Origin: Bacteroidales bacterium
GTDB taxonomy: Bacteria; Bacteroidota; Bacteroidia; Bacteroidales; JAADJA01
Assembly: GCA_021740645.1 (NCBI GenBank)
Contig: JAIOZL010000005.1
Span: forward strand, 124,001 to 188,000
Direction: 5' to 3'
DNA: 64,000 bases
The notes below the pieces were generated by a model. That model did not search any database. It was not told where the DNA came from and worked only from the letters and a program-made list of their open reading frames with translations. Of this stretch, positions 33,971 to 43,231 are shown in pieces. The stretch's first letter is position 1; every line of letters begins with the position of its first letter. A program made the translations under genes and the position numbers.

Positions 33971-36628
33971 ATGAAAACAAAAATATTACTTCTCTTAATC
34001 TCTTCCTTTTTTATTGGCTTTATCTCGTATTCCCAAACATTTGAGGAATTTAAAAAACAGCAGCAGGATGGCCTGGAGGCGATGAAAAAACAGCAGGAAG
34101 AATTTATAAAAAAAATGCAGGGAGAGTTTAATGAATATGTAAAACAAAGAGATAAAGAATTTGCCGACTATCTGAAAAATCAATGGAAAGAATTTGAAGC
34201 CGTAGAGGGAGAAGAACCTCCTGAAAAACCCAAACCTGACGAAATACCTGCTTATGAAGAAGTGCCTGACAGGGTTGAAACCTGGGCTAAAGTTCCGGCC
34301 ATTGTACCTACTATCGACATCAATCCGGAAAAGGAAAAGCAGGTAGTGGTTCCACAGATCAGAAAGTCGGATGAACAATCGTTTGATAAAGCTAAAATGG
34401 CCTTTGATTTTTTCGGATTTAAAATCATCCTAGATTATGACCAGCAATTTAAGTTTGAACCACCAGCTGCTATAAACCCCGGAACTATCAGTGGGTTCTG
34501 GGAAAAAATGAGCGGAACAAACTATTCCGGTTTAATAGCTGAACTTGAAATGTATAAAACACAGATGAACCTGAACGACTGGGCCTATTATTTATTGGTA
34601 GATGAGTTCTCGAAAAATTTATATGCAGGCTCAGATAACGGCCAAAACCTGATGAAATGGTTTATGCTCAATCGTTCTGGCTATAAATCAAAATTGGCCT
34701 ATGCGAATAACAAAGTAAGCCTGTTAGTCCCTTCTATTTATACTGTGTATTCCAAAAGTTATTTAAACATCCAGAATCAAAATTATTATGTGATGAGAGA
34801 CCTTGGTGCCATGGATATTTTTACCTATGAAAAGGATTATCCTGGTGCCGGAAAACTTATCGATTTCAGTATAAAAAGTCCACTGAATTTCGATAAAAAG
34901 ATCGTTAATAAATCTCTTGGCTTTGTATATAAGGATAAACCCTATTCTTTAAATATCAGCTATAATCAAAACCTCATTGATTTTTACAAAGATTACCCCC
35001 AGGTGAACATTAACATCTATTTTGATGCAGCTGTTTCACCCGAAACAAAAGAATCTTTGCTTGAAAGTTTACGGCCTGTGGTCAACACTATGTCGGAAAC
35101 TGAAGCTGTTGGATTTTTACTCAAGTTTGTTCAAACTTCGTTTAACTATAAAACCGACCAGCAGCAATTTGCTCATGAGAAATTCTTTTTCCCTGAAGAA
35201 ATTTTATATTATCCTTATTCCGATTGCGAAGATCGCTCGGTTTTCTTTGCCTATTTAGTAAATGAATTACTTAACCTGAAAGTGGTTGGTCTTGAATATA
35301 CCGGGCATATTGCCACCGCGGTAAATTTTTCCGCACCCATTGAAGGGGATTATGTGATGTATCATGATGAAAAGTATACCATTGCTGATGCTACCTTTAT
35401 AAATGCTCCTATTGGTCTGACCATGCCAGAGTATAGAAAGAAAGAAATGAAGATCATTGAGTTGGCCAATTTCAGGAATACAGGAAGAAGCTATAAAACC
35501 TTTTGGGAAAGAGCGGAAGAATCTGGCGGCTTCAGGGGAAATAATTTGCAGGATATCGTATTTGATGAAGAAGGGAATGCCTACCTGACGGGCTATTTTA
35601 CAGGTGAGGCAAATTTTGGAAGTACGGTTCTGTCCAATTCGGAAAATTCAGGGAAACGGAACTTTTTTATCGTCTCCTATTCTCCTCAGGGCAAACTTAA
35701 CTGGGCAAAAATGGCCAGGTCGTCCGACAATGCTACCGGATATTCTATTGCCATTGATAACAACAATGATCTTTATGTAGCGGGTTCATTTAATGGAAAA
35801 CTTACTTTTGAAAATGGCTTGGCTGAAATTCAGTGTAAGGAGGCTATAAATGATGTATTTGTAGCAAAATATAATGTTGCAGGCAGGTTTGTTTGGGCCC
35901 GTAAATCCGGGCTGGATACATATCCACAGGAAAACTATCTTACATATCTTACCAAGTTTGGAAAAGATGGTACGAATAAAGGAACTTCTTTTTATGGCGA
36001 GGATCAGAATTTTAAAAATTTCGGCCTTCAACTAGGGCCGATGAATATGCTTTATATCACTGGAGCTTTTAATAATACTTCAGGATTTGCCCTGGCAAAA
36101 AATGAATTAGTAACCAATGAATCGGGCACCTTCGACTTGTTAAGCAGTCTGAAGGAAGAAAGTGACAAACTTATTCTTGAAAACTATGAACAGCATATAG
36201 CAGGATTATTTTCGGTATTAAATCATGTAAAATACAGCGGAATTAAACTTGCAGGTGAAGATGCCCAAAAAGCACTGAATAAATACAACCCTGTCTTCAA
36301 AAAAGAGTATCCTTCAGTCTATGAAAGCATTGGGAGGATAAACTTCCTGGTAAATGATGACGGGATCATCACCCTGGAAACCATTAATGGTAAGTCTATG
36401 TCTATCGATAAGTTAAGAATTGATAACGAATCGAAGATTAAAATTACCTCTTATAGCACAGGTGATGCTCAAATTGATATAATGTCAGGGATTAGTGTGG
36501 GTAAGTTGATGATTTGGTTCGATTTAAATTATGTAAAACTTTTTAAGAAATCCGGGGACCTTTTATTTGACTATGATTCGGATCATACCCAAAAAGTACT
36601 AAATTTAAAACAGGATTTATTATACTAG
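33971..36628 (+). CDS. Exported transglutaminase-like protein with propeller repeats
   Basis: An 885-residue protein: signal peptide (about 1-21), a charged coiled coil (about 24-75), a Pro/Glu linker, an unassigned domain, and a transglutaminase-like domain (about 380-490) with a plausible triad Cys419 (YSDCEDRS), His446 (TGHIATAV) and Asp473 (IADATF). From about 520 to 650 there are SBBP-type propeller repeats (GNAYLTGYFTGEANFGS, DLYVAGSFNG), followed by a further 230 residues of unassigned sequence. Transglutaminase-like proteins may crosslink, cleave or deamidate proteins; the activity here is unproven. Six bases follow the previous gene, consistent with a single operon. Confidence 0.8.
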   Translation: MKTKILLLLISSFFIGFISYSQTFEEFKKQQQDGLEAMKKQQEEFIKKMQGEFNEYVKQRDKEFADYLKNQWKEFEAVEGEEPPEKPKPDEIPAYEEVPDRVETWAKVPAIVPTIDINPEKEKQVVVPQIRKSDEQSFDKAKMAFDFFGFKIILDYDQQFKFEPPAAINPGTISGFWEKMSGTNYSGLIAELEMYKTQMNLNDWAYYLLVDEFSKNLYAGSDNGQNLMKWFMLNRSGYKSKLAYANNKVSLLVPSIYTVYSKSYLNIQNQNYYVMRDLGAMDIFTYEKDYPGAGKLIDFSIKSPLNFDKKIVNKSLGFVYKDKPYSLNISYNQNLIDFYKDYPQVNINIYFDAAVSPETKESLLESLRPVVNTMSETEAVGFLLKFVQTSFNYKTDQQQFAHEKFFFPEEILYYPYSDCEDRSVFFAYLVNELLNLKVVGLEYTGHIATAVNFSAPIEGDYVMYHDEKYTIADATFINAPIGLTMPEYRKKEMKIIELANFRNTGRSYKTFWERAEESGGFRGNNLQDIVFDEEGNAYLTGYFTGEANFGSTVLSNSENSGKRNFFIVSYSPQGKLNWAKMARSSDNATGYSIAIDNNNDLYVAGSFNGKLTFENGLAEIQCKEAINDVFVAKYNVAGRFVWARKSGLDTYPQENYLTYLTKFGKDGTNKGTSFYGEDQNFKNFGLQLGPMNMLYITGAFNNTSGFALAKNELVTNESGTFDLLSSLKEESDKLILENYEQHIAGLFSVLNHVKYSGIKLAGEDAQKALNKYNPVFKKEYPSVYESIGRINFLVNDDGIITLETINGKSMSIDKLRIDNESKIKITSYSTGDAQIDIMSGISVGKLMIWFDLNYVKLFKKSGDLLFDYDSDHTQKVLNLKQDLLY

Positions 36629-36648
36629 CATTCGATAATTGAAATATT

Positions 36649-37647
36649 ATGAGAAACAACTTTTATTACGTTATTTTCCTCCCGATGCTTTTTTTGTTAG
36701 GGATTTCAGGTTGTAAACAACTTGATTTAGTGAGGGAAGCCGCCGTGCTGACACAACCAGCAGAAGTTATGAGTTCCAGCCAAATAAGAGCTTATGGAAA
36801 TATAATAGATTTAGGCACATCTGAAAGTATTACTGATTTTGGTTTTTGCTGGGCAATGAACCCTTCACCAACTATTCATGATCAGTTTTATAGCTTTGGA
36901 CTAAGGTCGTATACCGGTGTTTACGATCATATTTTAACAAACTTACAGCAAAATACAACTTATTATATCCGGGCTTATGTTAAAAATGATGGGGTCTATT
37001 ACTATGGTAAAACCGAACAGGGAACCACTCTTTTTAGCGGGCCTTCCTCCATGTGGCTACACTACGATGATGGTACTAATGATGATAACGGTATTGGGTT
37101 AACCGATGGGGGAGGTTTTGACATTGCAATTCGTTTTCCGGCAGTGGATCTGATACCTTTCAATGGTTTTCGTATTTCTAAAATCAGGTTTTTCCCGAGG
37201 GAAGGATTTCCTGTAGAATATTCTGCCACCATTTGGGAGGGTTCTGGCTTGCCTGATCTCATGTATACCAGCTATATACCAAATCCCAATATTAATTTCT
37301 GGACTGAATATTTCTTGCCGGACAATTATTTTATTAATGCCTCTAAGGAATTATGGATTGGAATTTGGGTACAAAATCAGCCTCCGGATATATATCCGGC
37401 AGGGGTAGACAATGGCCCGGCAATTAATGGTTTTGGAAATATGATCTCAATGGATGATGGCGATTCATGGGATCCTTTGTATGAGTTGAACTCTGAATTA
37501 GATTTTAATTGGAATTTGCAGGTTTATGTTACCAATTATAAAGGGGAGGAATTGCCACTGGTAAAAAGCGTACAGCAAAAAAGGCTGAAACATCCCTATT
37601 TGCAACCAGGGAATATTTCAGATCAAATATCATCAGCTAAAAATTAA
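36649..37647 (+). CDS. Lipoprotein with fibronectin-like domain
   Basis: A 332-residue lipoprotein: signal peptide with lipobox GISGC (Cys22). The domain that follows (about 40-125) has the pattern TGVYDHILTNLQQNTTYYIR and AYVKNDGVYYYGKTEQGTT, common to fibronectin-III-like modules of Bacteroidota surface proteins. The C-terminal half (about 130-300) is a beta-rich region with many Trp and Asp/Gly turns (for example ELWIGIWVQNQPPD) and may be a binding jelly-roll. Function unknown. Within the caspase operon it is a likely surface or periplasmic anchor protein. Confidence 0.75.
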   Translation: MRNNFYYVIFLPMLFLLGISGCKQLDLVREAAVLTQPAEVMSSSQIRAYGNIIDLGTSESITDFGFCWAMNPSPTIHDQFYSFGLRSYTGVYDHILTNLQQNTTYYIRAYVKNDGVYYYGKTEQGTTLFSGPSSMWLHYDDGTNDDNGIGLTDGGGFDIAIRFPAVDLIPFNGFRISKIRFFPREGFPVEYSATIWEGSGLPDLMYTSYIPNPNINFWTEYFLPDNYFINASKELWIGIWVQNQPPDIYPAGVDNGPAINGFGNMISMDDGDSWDPLYELNSELDFNWNLQVYVTNYKGEELPLVKSVQQKRLKHPYLQPGNISDQISSAKN

Positions 37648-37674
37648 TATTGTAGAAGAATATAAAATAAGATC

Positions 37675-38484
37675 ATGAAACATAAATTCGGATATTTTAT
37701 CAGCATCATTTTTCTTTTTTGTTTTAGTCCTGCTTTTGTGAATGCCCAATCGAGTGCATCCATCGAAAACATTGATTTTTTTGCTGAGGGTAACAATCTG
37801 GTAATTACTTACGACATTGCTAAAGCCAAAACAGGTGAGACCTTTGAAATATGGGCCAAAGTGGTTATGGTTTCCGGGAATGTGATTATACCTAACTCCA
37901 TATCGGGTGATATAGGCCCAGGGGTAATTGGCGGAGCCAATAAAAGAATTATTTGGGATGTGCAAGCAGATAATGCAAATTTAAATGAGGAATTCCATGT
38001 GGAAGTTTTTGCAAGGTCAGGGGAAAAAACAAATCAAACCAGTCAAACGGAAAAACCCACTAAGATCAAAACCAAAAAAGAAGGGATTAGTGCCGGTGGA
38101 GCCATGCTTTTATCTGCTGTTTTACCGGGGTTGGGGAAGACAGTAGCTAATCATGGCGGTGCCCATTGGATGTGGGGTGTAATTGGTTATAGCTGTGTGG
38201 CAGGTACTATTGTAATGAACAACCAGGCATACAATGCCTATGAAGAATACAAATTGGCTACTACTGCTGAAGACAGGGATGACTATTTTCAACAGGCTGA
38301 AGATAACGATCTCTATTCAAAGGTTTTTTTGGGAACAGCTGCCACAATCTGGATTGTTGATATAATCACTACCGGAGTTTACGCCAGTAAAAAAAGAAAA
38401 CAAAAGAATTCTAATTTTTCGATGCACTATAGTTTCGACCCGTTTTCAGGAAAACCTTTGGTTGGGTTTAATTATAAATTTTGA
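37675..38484 (+). CDS. Ig-like membrane protein of the caspase operon
   Basis: A 269-residue protein with a signal peptide ending near FVNAQ, an N-terminal beta-sandwich (about 27-120) with the phrase SGDIGPGVIGGANKRIIWDV that recurs in Bacteroidota proteins, and a C-terminal part with two hydrophobic segments (about 142-160, LLSAVLPGLG, and about 220-240, IWIVDIITTGVY) ending in FSMHYSFDP...NYKF. The family is not named with certainty; it resembles the exported proteins with a PGLG motif and two helices. It probably sits in the inner or outer membrane as a scaffold for the next gene's product. Confidence 0.72.
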   Translation: MKHKFGYFISIIFLFCFSPAFVNAQSSASIENIDFFAEGNNLVITYDIAKAKTGETFEIWAKVVMVSGNVIIPNSISGDIGPGVIGGANKRIIWDVQADNANLNEEFHVEVFARSGEKTNQTSQTEKPTKIKTKKEGISAGGAMLLSAVLPGLGKTVANHGGAHWMWGVIGYSCVAGTIVMNNQAYNAYEEYKLATTAEDRDDYFQQAEDNDLYSKVFLGTAATIWIVDIITTGVYASKKRKQKNSNFSMHYSFDPFSGKPLVGFNYKF

Positions 38485-38512
38485 TAGCATTAATAATCAA
38501 ATATAAGGTAAT

Positions 38513-40219
38513 ATGAAATCTATATGGACTTTGCTTATAGCGTTATTAATTACGTTTGCCGGTTTTTCCCAGGTAATCTCAGGCAAGAGTTTAAGTAAAA
38601 AAGTAACCTTTTTTAAATCGCAGGAACGCTCTATCATTACACAACTCCCTGATCTCATCATTCAGGGTGAAAGGTTTACTGATGAAAATGAAAATAATTT
38701 TATTGATGCAGCTGAAAACTGCTCATTGAATTTTACTATTGGCAATATCGGAGAAGGCATTGCTGAAAATGTAAAAGTGAAACTTTCTACCAAAAATGGA
38801 ATAATCAATGGCCTGAGTTTTAATCCATATGTCAGTCTTGGCGATATTGCTGCCCACAGTTCTAAAAATGTGGTATTGCCCCTCGAGGGGAAAATGGAAC
38901 TTCAAGATGGAATGGCTGAATTCTTCATTGAAGTTTTGGAAGACCGGGGTTTTGATGCTTTCCCCCTTGAAATTAAAATTGAAACCAAAGCATTTGCCAC
39001 TCCTGAAGTTATTGTAGCCGATGCTGTATTCAGCACAGAAGATGGGGGATTGATAAAACTAAATTATCCCATCAATCTAAAAGTGATTGTTCAAAACATA
39101 GGTCAGGGTGATGCCAAAAATGTACGGGCCGATTTTAATTTGCCAAACCCTAATTGTGTTTTTCTGGGAGAATTAAATAGTTATGACCTGGGCTTGATGA
39201 AAAGAGGCGAAAGCCACGAACTTGAGTTTTTGTTTACCGCCACAAGGCGCTATACTTTAAATGAAATTCCGGTATTGGTGGATATCAAGGAAGCATTGAA
39301 TAAATATGCCAAAGACACTACCTTATATGTTGGTTTAGAGCAACGCTTAACTGCCCGCAATGAAGTAGTGATAAGTGGGATTAAAACAGAAACACCAAAC
39401 ATTGTAAGAGCCTCCCTCACTTCTGAAGTAGATAAAAACATTCCTGTAAATATGACCAAATATCCTTATCGGTATGCCCTGATTATTGGTAATGAAGACT
39501 ATTCAAGATTCCAAAGGGGGCTGGATAATGAAGCCAATGTTGAATTTGCCCGCAATGATGCGAAAATATTCAAAGAGTATGCTGTTAAAACCCTGGGTGT
39601 GGATGATATGAATGCACATTTGCTGCAAGATGCCACTGCTGGTGAAATTTACCAAAAGATTGACCTGGTTTCCAAACTGGCATCCAAAACAGGTGAACAG
39701 GCAGAGATAATCTTTTTTTATGCCGGGCATGGGCTTCCGGATGAAGTTGACAGAGCACCCTATCTTATACCTGTAGATGTCGCAGGTTCAAACCTGAATG
39801 CCGCCATAAAGCTGGAAGAAGTTTATAAAAAGTTTGCTGAAAGTGGGGCTGGAAAAGTAAGTGTTTTCCTCGATGCTTGTTTTAGTGGTGGTGGGCGCGA
39901 TGCAGGATTAATAGCCGCACGAAGTGTGAAAGTCAAACCTAAAAAAGATTTGATCAATGGCAGCCTTGTTGTATTTTCTGCAAGCACAGGTGAACAATCT
40001 GCCCTCCCTAATGAAACAGAACAACATGGAATGTTTTCATTTTACCTATTAAAAAAATTGAAAGAAAGCCAGGGTAATGTTACTTATGGTGAACTGGCTG
40101 ATTATATCTCCACAAACGTTTCGATTGAGTCGTTGCGGATTAATCAAAAAGAGCAGGATCCAGTTATCAATGTGAGTCCACTGGTAGAAGAGACCTGGAA
40201 AGAATGGACCTTTAATTAA
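38513..40219 (+). CDS. Exported caspase-family (C14) peptidase with CARDB-like domains
   Basis: A 568-residue protein with a signal peptide (about 1-19), two CARDB-like beta-sandwich domains (about 45-260, for example NFTIGNIGEGIAENVKV and VIVQNIGQGDAKNVRA) and a C-terminal caspase-like domain (about 320-560). The catalytic dyad is intact: His406 in FFYAGHGLP and Cys456 in FLDACFSGGG; the domain starts with RYALIIGNEDY and has LVVFSASTGEQSAL. Caspase-like enzymes of this class cut after specific, often basic or acidic, residues. It is the only enzyme of the operon with a fully clear catalytic site. It is located outside the cytoplasm, unlike most known defence-linked caspase-like proteins. 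Confidence 0.88.
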   Translation: MKSIWTLLIALLITFAGFSQVISGKSLSKKVTFFKSQERSIITQLPDLIIQGERFTDENENNFIDAAENCSLNFTIGNIGEGIAENVKVKLSTKNGIINGLSFNPYVSLGDIAAHSSKNVVLPLEGKMELQDGMAEFFIEVLEDRGFDAFPLEIKIETKAFATPEVIVADAVFSTEDGGLIKLNYPINLKVIVQNIGQGDAKNVRADFNLPNPNCVFLGELNSYDLGLMKRGESHELEFLFTATRRYTLNEIPVLVDIKEALNKYAKDTTLYVGLEQRLTARNEVVISGIKTETPNIVRASLTSEVDKNIPVNMTKYPYRYALIIGNEDYSRFQRGLDNEANVEFARNDAKIFKEYAVKTLGVDDMNAHLLQDATAGEIYQKIDLVSKLASKTGEQAEIIFFYAGHGLPDEVDRAPYLIPVDVAGSNLNAAIKLEEVYKKFAESGAGKVSVFLDACFSGGGRDAGLIAARSVKVKPKKDLINGSLVVFSASTGEQSALPNETEQHGMFSFYLLKKLKESQGNVTYGELADYISTNVSIESLRINQKEQDPVINVSPLVEETWKEWTFN

Positions 40220-40230
40220 ATTATTATATA

Positions 40231-41046
40231 ATGCACAAGAAACTTATCTTTTACATACTTTTCCTGGTGTTCCCTTTCGTTTCTCTTTCCCAGAAAAAAG
40301 TGGAAATTAAAGCCACCGGTCAATACGAAGCCCGCGACCTTACTCTCGAAGAAGTAAAATCCAGGGCTATTGAGGATGCAAAAAAAAATGCCATGGTCAA
40401 AGCTGGGATTGCAGAAAATGTTACGGTAACAGATTTTCTTTACACCTTTGAGGATAATGATAAATTTCAGGATATTTTTCAATCTTTTGTGTCAACAGAA
40501 ACTGGTGCAGAGATTGTCATTGAAAAAGTTACAGAAATAAACAGGGATATCAATGAATTTGGAAATATCCTTATTGAGGTGGAAGTGGATGCCGTAATCT
40601 ACAAACATAAAAATAAACCGGATCGGTCTTTTGTGATCAAAGTAGACGGGATCAGGGAATTTTATTATGAAAATGATCCGCTGAATTTTAGTTTTTTGCC
40701 TACACAGCAAGGATTCCTGAGAATATTTAATGTTACTGATAAACTGGCATTCGTCCTTTATCCTTATGAAGATACTGAAAACTCCATGCTCAATGATGAA
40801 AAAGGAGTAGTATTTGAAAAGAATATAAAAGTTAATTTCCCAGTCAACAATAACATGGATGGGTATTACTTTGGGATAGATGATCCCGTTAAAGACAAAG
40901 AGTATAACCTTTTAATTTTTGTTTATACCAAAAATGAAATCCCTTTTCTTGACGAGCCTAATGTAGCGAACATCATGCGTTGGATTTATGAAATACCCAT
41001 GGATGAGCGGGCCGTTGAACAATTTGGGGTGGTTGTTAGAAAATAA
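40231..41046 (+). CDS. DUF4384-like exported protein with FlgT/LPP20-like N-terminus
   Basis: A 271-residue exported protein (signal peptide about 1-20). Residues 30-70 have the helix with spaced Ala (LEEVKSRAIEDAKKNAMVKA) seen in the N-terminal part of FlgT/LPP20-like proteins. From about 130 there is a DUF4384-like beta domain (SFVIKVDGIREFYYE, then GFLRIFNVTDKLAFVLYPYE and YNLLIFVYTKNEIPF). DUF4384 is often linked to caspase and kinase genes in envelope operons; its function is unknown. Gap to the caspase gene is 11 bases. Confidence 0.78.
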   Translation: MHKKLIFYILFLVFPFVSLSQKKVEIKATGQYEARDLTLEEVKSRAIEDAKKNAMVKAGIAENVTVTDFLYTFEDNDKFQDIFQSFVSTETGAEIVIEKVTEINRDINEFGNILIEVEVDAVIYKHKNKPDRSFVIKVDGIREFYYENDPLNFSFLPTQQGFLRIFNVTDKLAFVLYPYEDTENSMLNDEKGVVFEKNIKVNFPVNNNMDGYYFGIDDPVKDKEYNLLIFVYTKNEIPFLDEPNVANIMRWIYEIPMDERAVEQFGVVVRK

Positions 41047-41064
41047 GTCACTAAATCATAAAAA

Positions 41065-41832
41065 ATGAAAAAGCTCACACTTATAAGTTTCATGCTTTTG
41101 GCAACAAGTCTTATTGCCATCTCTCAGATTGATAAAATGCGGGACAAACTGGATGATGCATCCGCCGAAGAAGAAGGGCTGTTGACACTTCGGTTTTTTA
41201 ATGCCGAAACTGGTGAAGGGGTTCCTGATGCTATGATTAATGTTCAGGATATTGGGACCTTAACCACGGATATAGAAGGCAAGATAAGGTTTGAAAAGCT
41301 GGGTGATGCCGTATATCCATTTCAGTTCGAGAAAAAGGGTTTTATCTCTGAAAACAATAAATTTGAGGTGGTAGCTGGTACCATTTTCTGGAATCGTTTT
41401 ACTGTTTCCCCAACCATTGAAATGGGAAGTATCAGGATTGTGCTCGACTGGGATAAAAAACCGTCCGATCTGGATGCCCACTTTGTTAAAGAAGGAGAAT
41501 ATCATATCTCCTACCGTGAAAAAACAATTTCAAATGATGGAAAAGCAAAACTCGATAGGGACGACCGCGATGGCTATGGCCCTGAAACTATTACGGTGAA
41601 AGATATTGATGAAAAAGCAGAATATACTTATTACGTAAAAGATTTTACCAATAAAGATTCGAAGAATTCAAAACAACTCTCCAAATCGATGGCTATGGTT
41701 AAAATATATGGAGAAGGAAAGCTTTTGAATATTTGGCAATTGAATGAAAAGCAAAAAGGAAATGCATGGGTTGTGTTCAATATCCAAAACGGTAAGCTTA
41801 TTCCGACTGATGAAGTGAAAAATTATTATTAA
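41065..41832 (+). CDS. YfaP/DUF2135-like exported protein
   Basis: A 255-residue protein with a signal peptide (about 1-20), a carboxypeptidase-regulatory-like beta-sandwich (LRFFNAETGEGVPDAMINVQ, then GTLTTDIEGKIRF) and a C-terminal domain similar to YfaP/DUF2135 (IRIVLDWDKKPSDLDAHFV, then GPETITVKDI and EYTYYVKDFT). YfaP-like modules occur in surface and alpha-2-macroglobulin-associated proteins and have conserved Trp-Asp and Asp-Leu-Asp residues. It is the last gene of the tight operon; no terminator is clear after it. Confidence 0.78.
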   Translation: MKKLTLISFMLLATSLIAISQIDKMRDKLDDASAEEEGLLTLRFFNAETGEGVPDAMINVQDIGTLTTDIEGKIRFEKLGDAVYPFQFEKKGFISENNKFEVVAGTIFWNRFTVSPTIEMGSIRIVLDWDKKPSDLDAHFVKEGEYHISYREKTISNDGKAKLDRDDRDGYGPETITVKDIDEKAEYTYYVKDFTNKDSKNSKQLSKSMAMVKIYGEGKLLNIWQLNEKQKGNAWVVFNIQNGKLIPTDEVKNYY

Positions 41833-42074
41833 AGATATTTATACCCAATTTTTGATTAAAACATACTTCCAAAAATTTTACAAGAAATCGTGTTGTTTCG
41901 ATTTGTAAATTTAAAATTCTTTGCGTTCTCATTTTATAAAATTCGTAACAATACCTTGTTATGTCGTTGAATATTATTTCATGAAATAAATAAGTTCCGG
42001 TAATTATTCCTATAAAAACATTGAACATTTCTATTTTATCAATGTTTAATGATACAATTTATAAATTAAACAAA

Positions 42075-42836
42075 ATGTTGTTAGGAAAAAAATTTAGGAT
42101 TTATATATTTTCATTGCTATTCTGTATTCCCTTAGTTGCAAGTGCAGCTAATCCTTCAAGGTGGAGTGGTGAGCAAAAGCAAACTTTCTGGTTAAACTGG
42201 AAAGCAGGTGTCGGCCTTGGTTATTCCTCTTATTTTGGAGATTTAAGCAGGTATGATAATAACTTCATAAAAAAGATTCAATTGGAAAGTGACCTTCTTG
42301 GAAGCTTCAGACTATCCAAGAGGATCAATAAATCTTTCAGTGCTTCAGGCGAATTAATGTATGGAGGTTTTGAGAGCGATAATAATGATCAGAAAGCATT
42401 CAAAACTAGGATTTTTGAATATAATTTGCAGTTACGCTGGCATCTGATTAAAACTATTACCGGAAATGACAACAGCCCCATAGGATTGGACTTATATGTG
42501 GGTGCGGGACAATTTTTCTTCAACTCAACCCAATACTCCTTCATGGAGGGTAATGAAATGAAAAATATAAAGAGCACTGATATTCCTGAGTTTGTTTTTA
42601 TAACAGGAGGCTCATTGAGTTTTAAAATTTCCCGGACAATTGACTTAATTGCTGACTTTGCCATCCGCCAGGCTCAAAACGATAAGTTAGACAATTTGGT
42701 TAAAAATGACGATTATGATTACTATTCAACTGTTAGCATTGGTTTATCATATTCCATACAAAATTTATTAAATCCTTTTGAAAACAGAAGGAAAGGAAGT
42801 GCTGCCGGGGGATTAAAACTTACGCAAAGAAGATAA
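42075..42836 (+). CDS. Outer-membrane beta-barrel protein, paralogue of the 43232 gene
   Basis: A 253-residue barrel with a signal peptide (FRIYIFSLLFCIPLVASA). The mature N-terminus has PSRWSGEQKQTFWLNWKAG and then alternating strands ending in basic GGLKLTQRR. The paralogue at 43232 shares WSGE.KQ.FW.NW, YFGDLS, GGxQSD/GGFESD, YVGAGQFFF/YAGAGRIFL, MEG, RQxQND and YSTVSIG/YTYVSLG. The ATG at 42075 gives a proper signal peptide; a longer frame begins at TTG 42021. It lies 242 bases after the caspase operon and likely belongs to the same functional group. No known porin family is assigned. Confidence 0.8.
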   Translation: MLLGKKFRIYIFSLLFCIPLVASAANPSRWSGEQKQTFWLNWKAGVGLGYSSYFGDLSRYDNNFIKKIQLESDLLGSFRLSKRINKSFSASGELMYGGFESDNNDQKAFKTRIFEYNLQLRWHLIKTITGNDNSPIGLDLYVGAGQFFFNSTQYSFMEGNEMKNIKSTDIPEFVFITGGSLSFKISRTIDLIADFAIRQAQNDKLDNLVKNDDYDYYSTVSIGLSYSIQNLLNPFENRRKGSAAGGLKLTQRR

Positions 42837-42889
42837 ATCGCCAATACAATAACTCAACATATATCTTAATTTTTCTTTTTTATACTATT

Positions 42890-42917
42890 GCCCGGCTTTA
42901 AAACCGGGCTTTTTTTT
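42890..42917 (+). terminator. Rho-independent terminator
   Basis: GCCCGG (42890-42895) pairs with CCGGGC (42904-42909) around an 8-base loop and is followed by eight T. It ends the 42075 barrel gene. Confidence 0.85.
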
Positions 42918-42968
42918 GCCTAAAACCTTCCTTTAACTAAATCAAACCTTCCACTCCCTAATTGGTAG

Positions 42969-42999
42969 TTGTAATCGCTTGTTTCAGCTAATATATTTG
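42969..42999 (+). promoter_or_regulatory. Bacteroidota-type promoter of the 43018/43232 unit
   Basis: TTG (42969-42971) and TATATTTG (42992-42999) are 20 bases apart, matching the consensus. The first ATG downstream is at 43018. Confidence 0.6.
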
Positions 43000-43017
43000 T
43001 TTAAAAATTGGAACAAA

Positions 43018-43218
43018 ATGAAAAAAGGCATCATCTATTTCGGGATTAAAAAAGCCCAGGAACAAATGGAAGACATCGGGTTAAAGTTATTCAGTTCTGC
43101 AAAAATATCAGTGCTAATAAACTCACATCGGGGTGAATATTCCCTGGTGTGTATTTATTCTAAAAATGCAGATACTAAAAACGAGAAATTTCCTGATAAC
43201 ACATGCCTTATAAACTAA
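43018..43218 (+). CDS. Small hypothetical protein, 66 aa
   Basis: A 66-residue basic open frame starting MKKGIIYFGIKKAQEQM, with a short hydrophobic stretch and one more (AKISVLINSHRGEYSLVCIYSKN) near the C-terminus. No signal peptide or family is recognised. It begins 18 bases after a consensus promoter and ends 13 bases before the second barrel gene, so it is either a real small protein co-transcribed with it or a leader of that mRNA. Confidence 0.45.
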   Translation: MKKGIIYFGIKKAQEQMEDIGLKLFSSAKISVLINSHRGEYSLVCIYSKNADTKNEKFPDNTCLIN

Positions 43219-43231
43219 AAATATCCAAATT

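Noticed and set aside
38513..40219. Cytosolic antiphage caspase effector
   Set aside because: The protein has a signal peptide and CARDB-like domains, and its operon encodes only exported proteins; a classic defence role is not supported.
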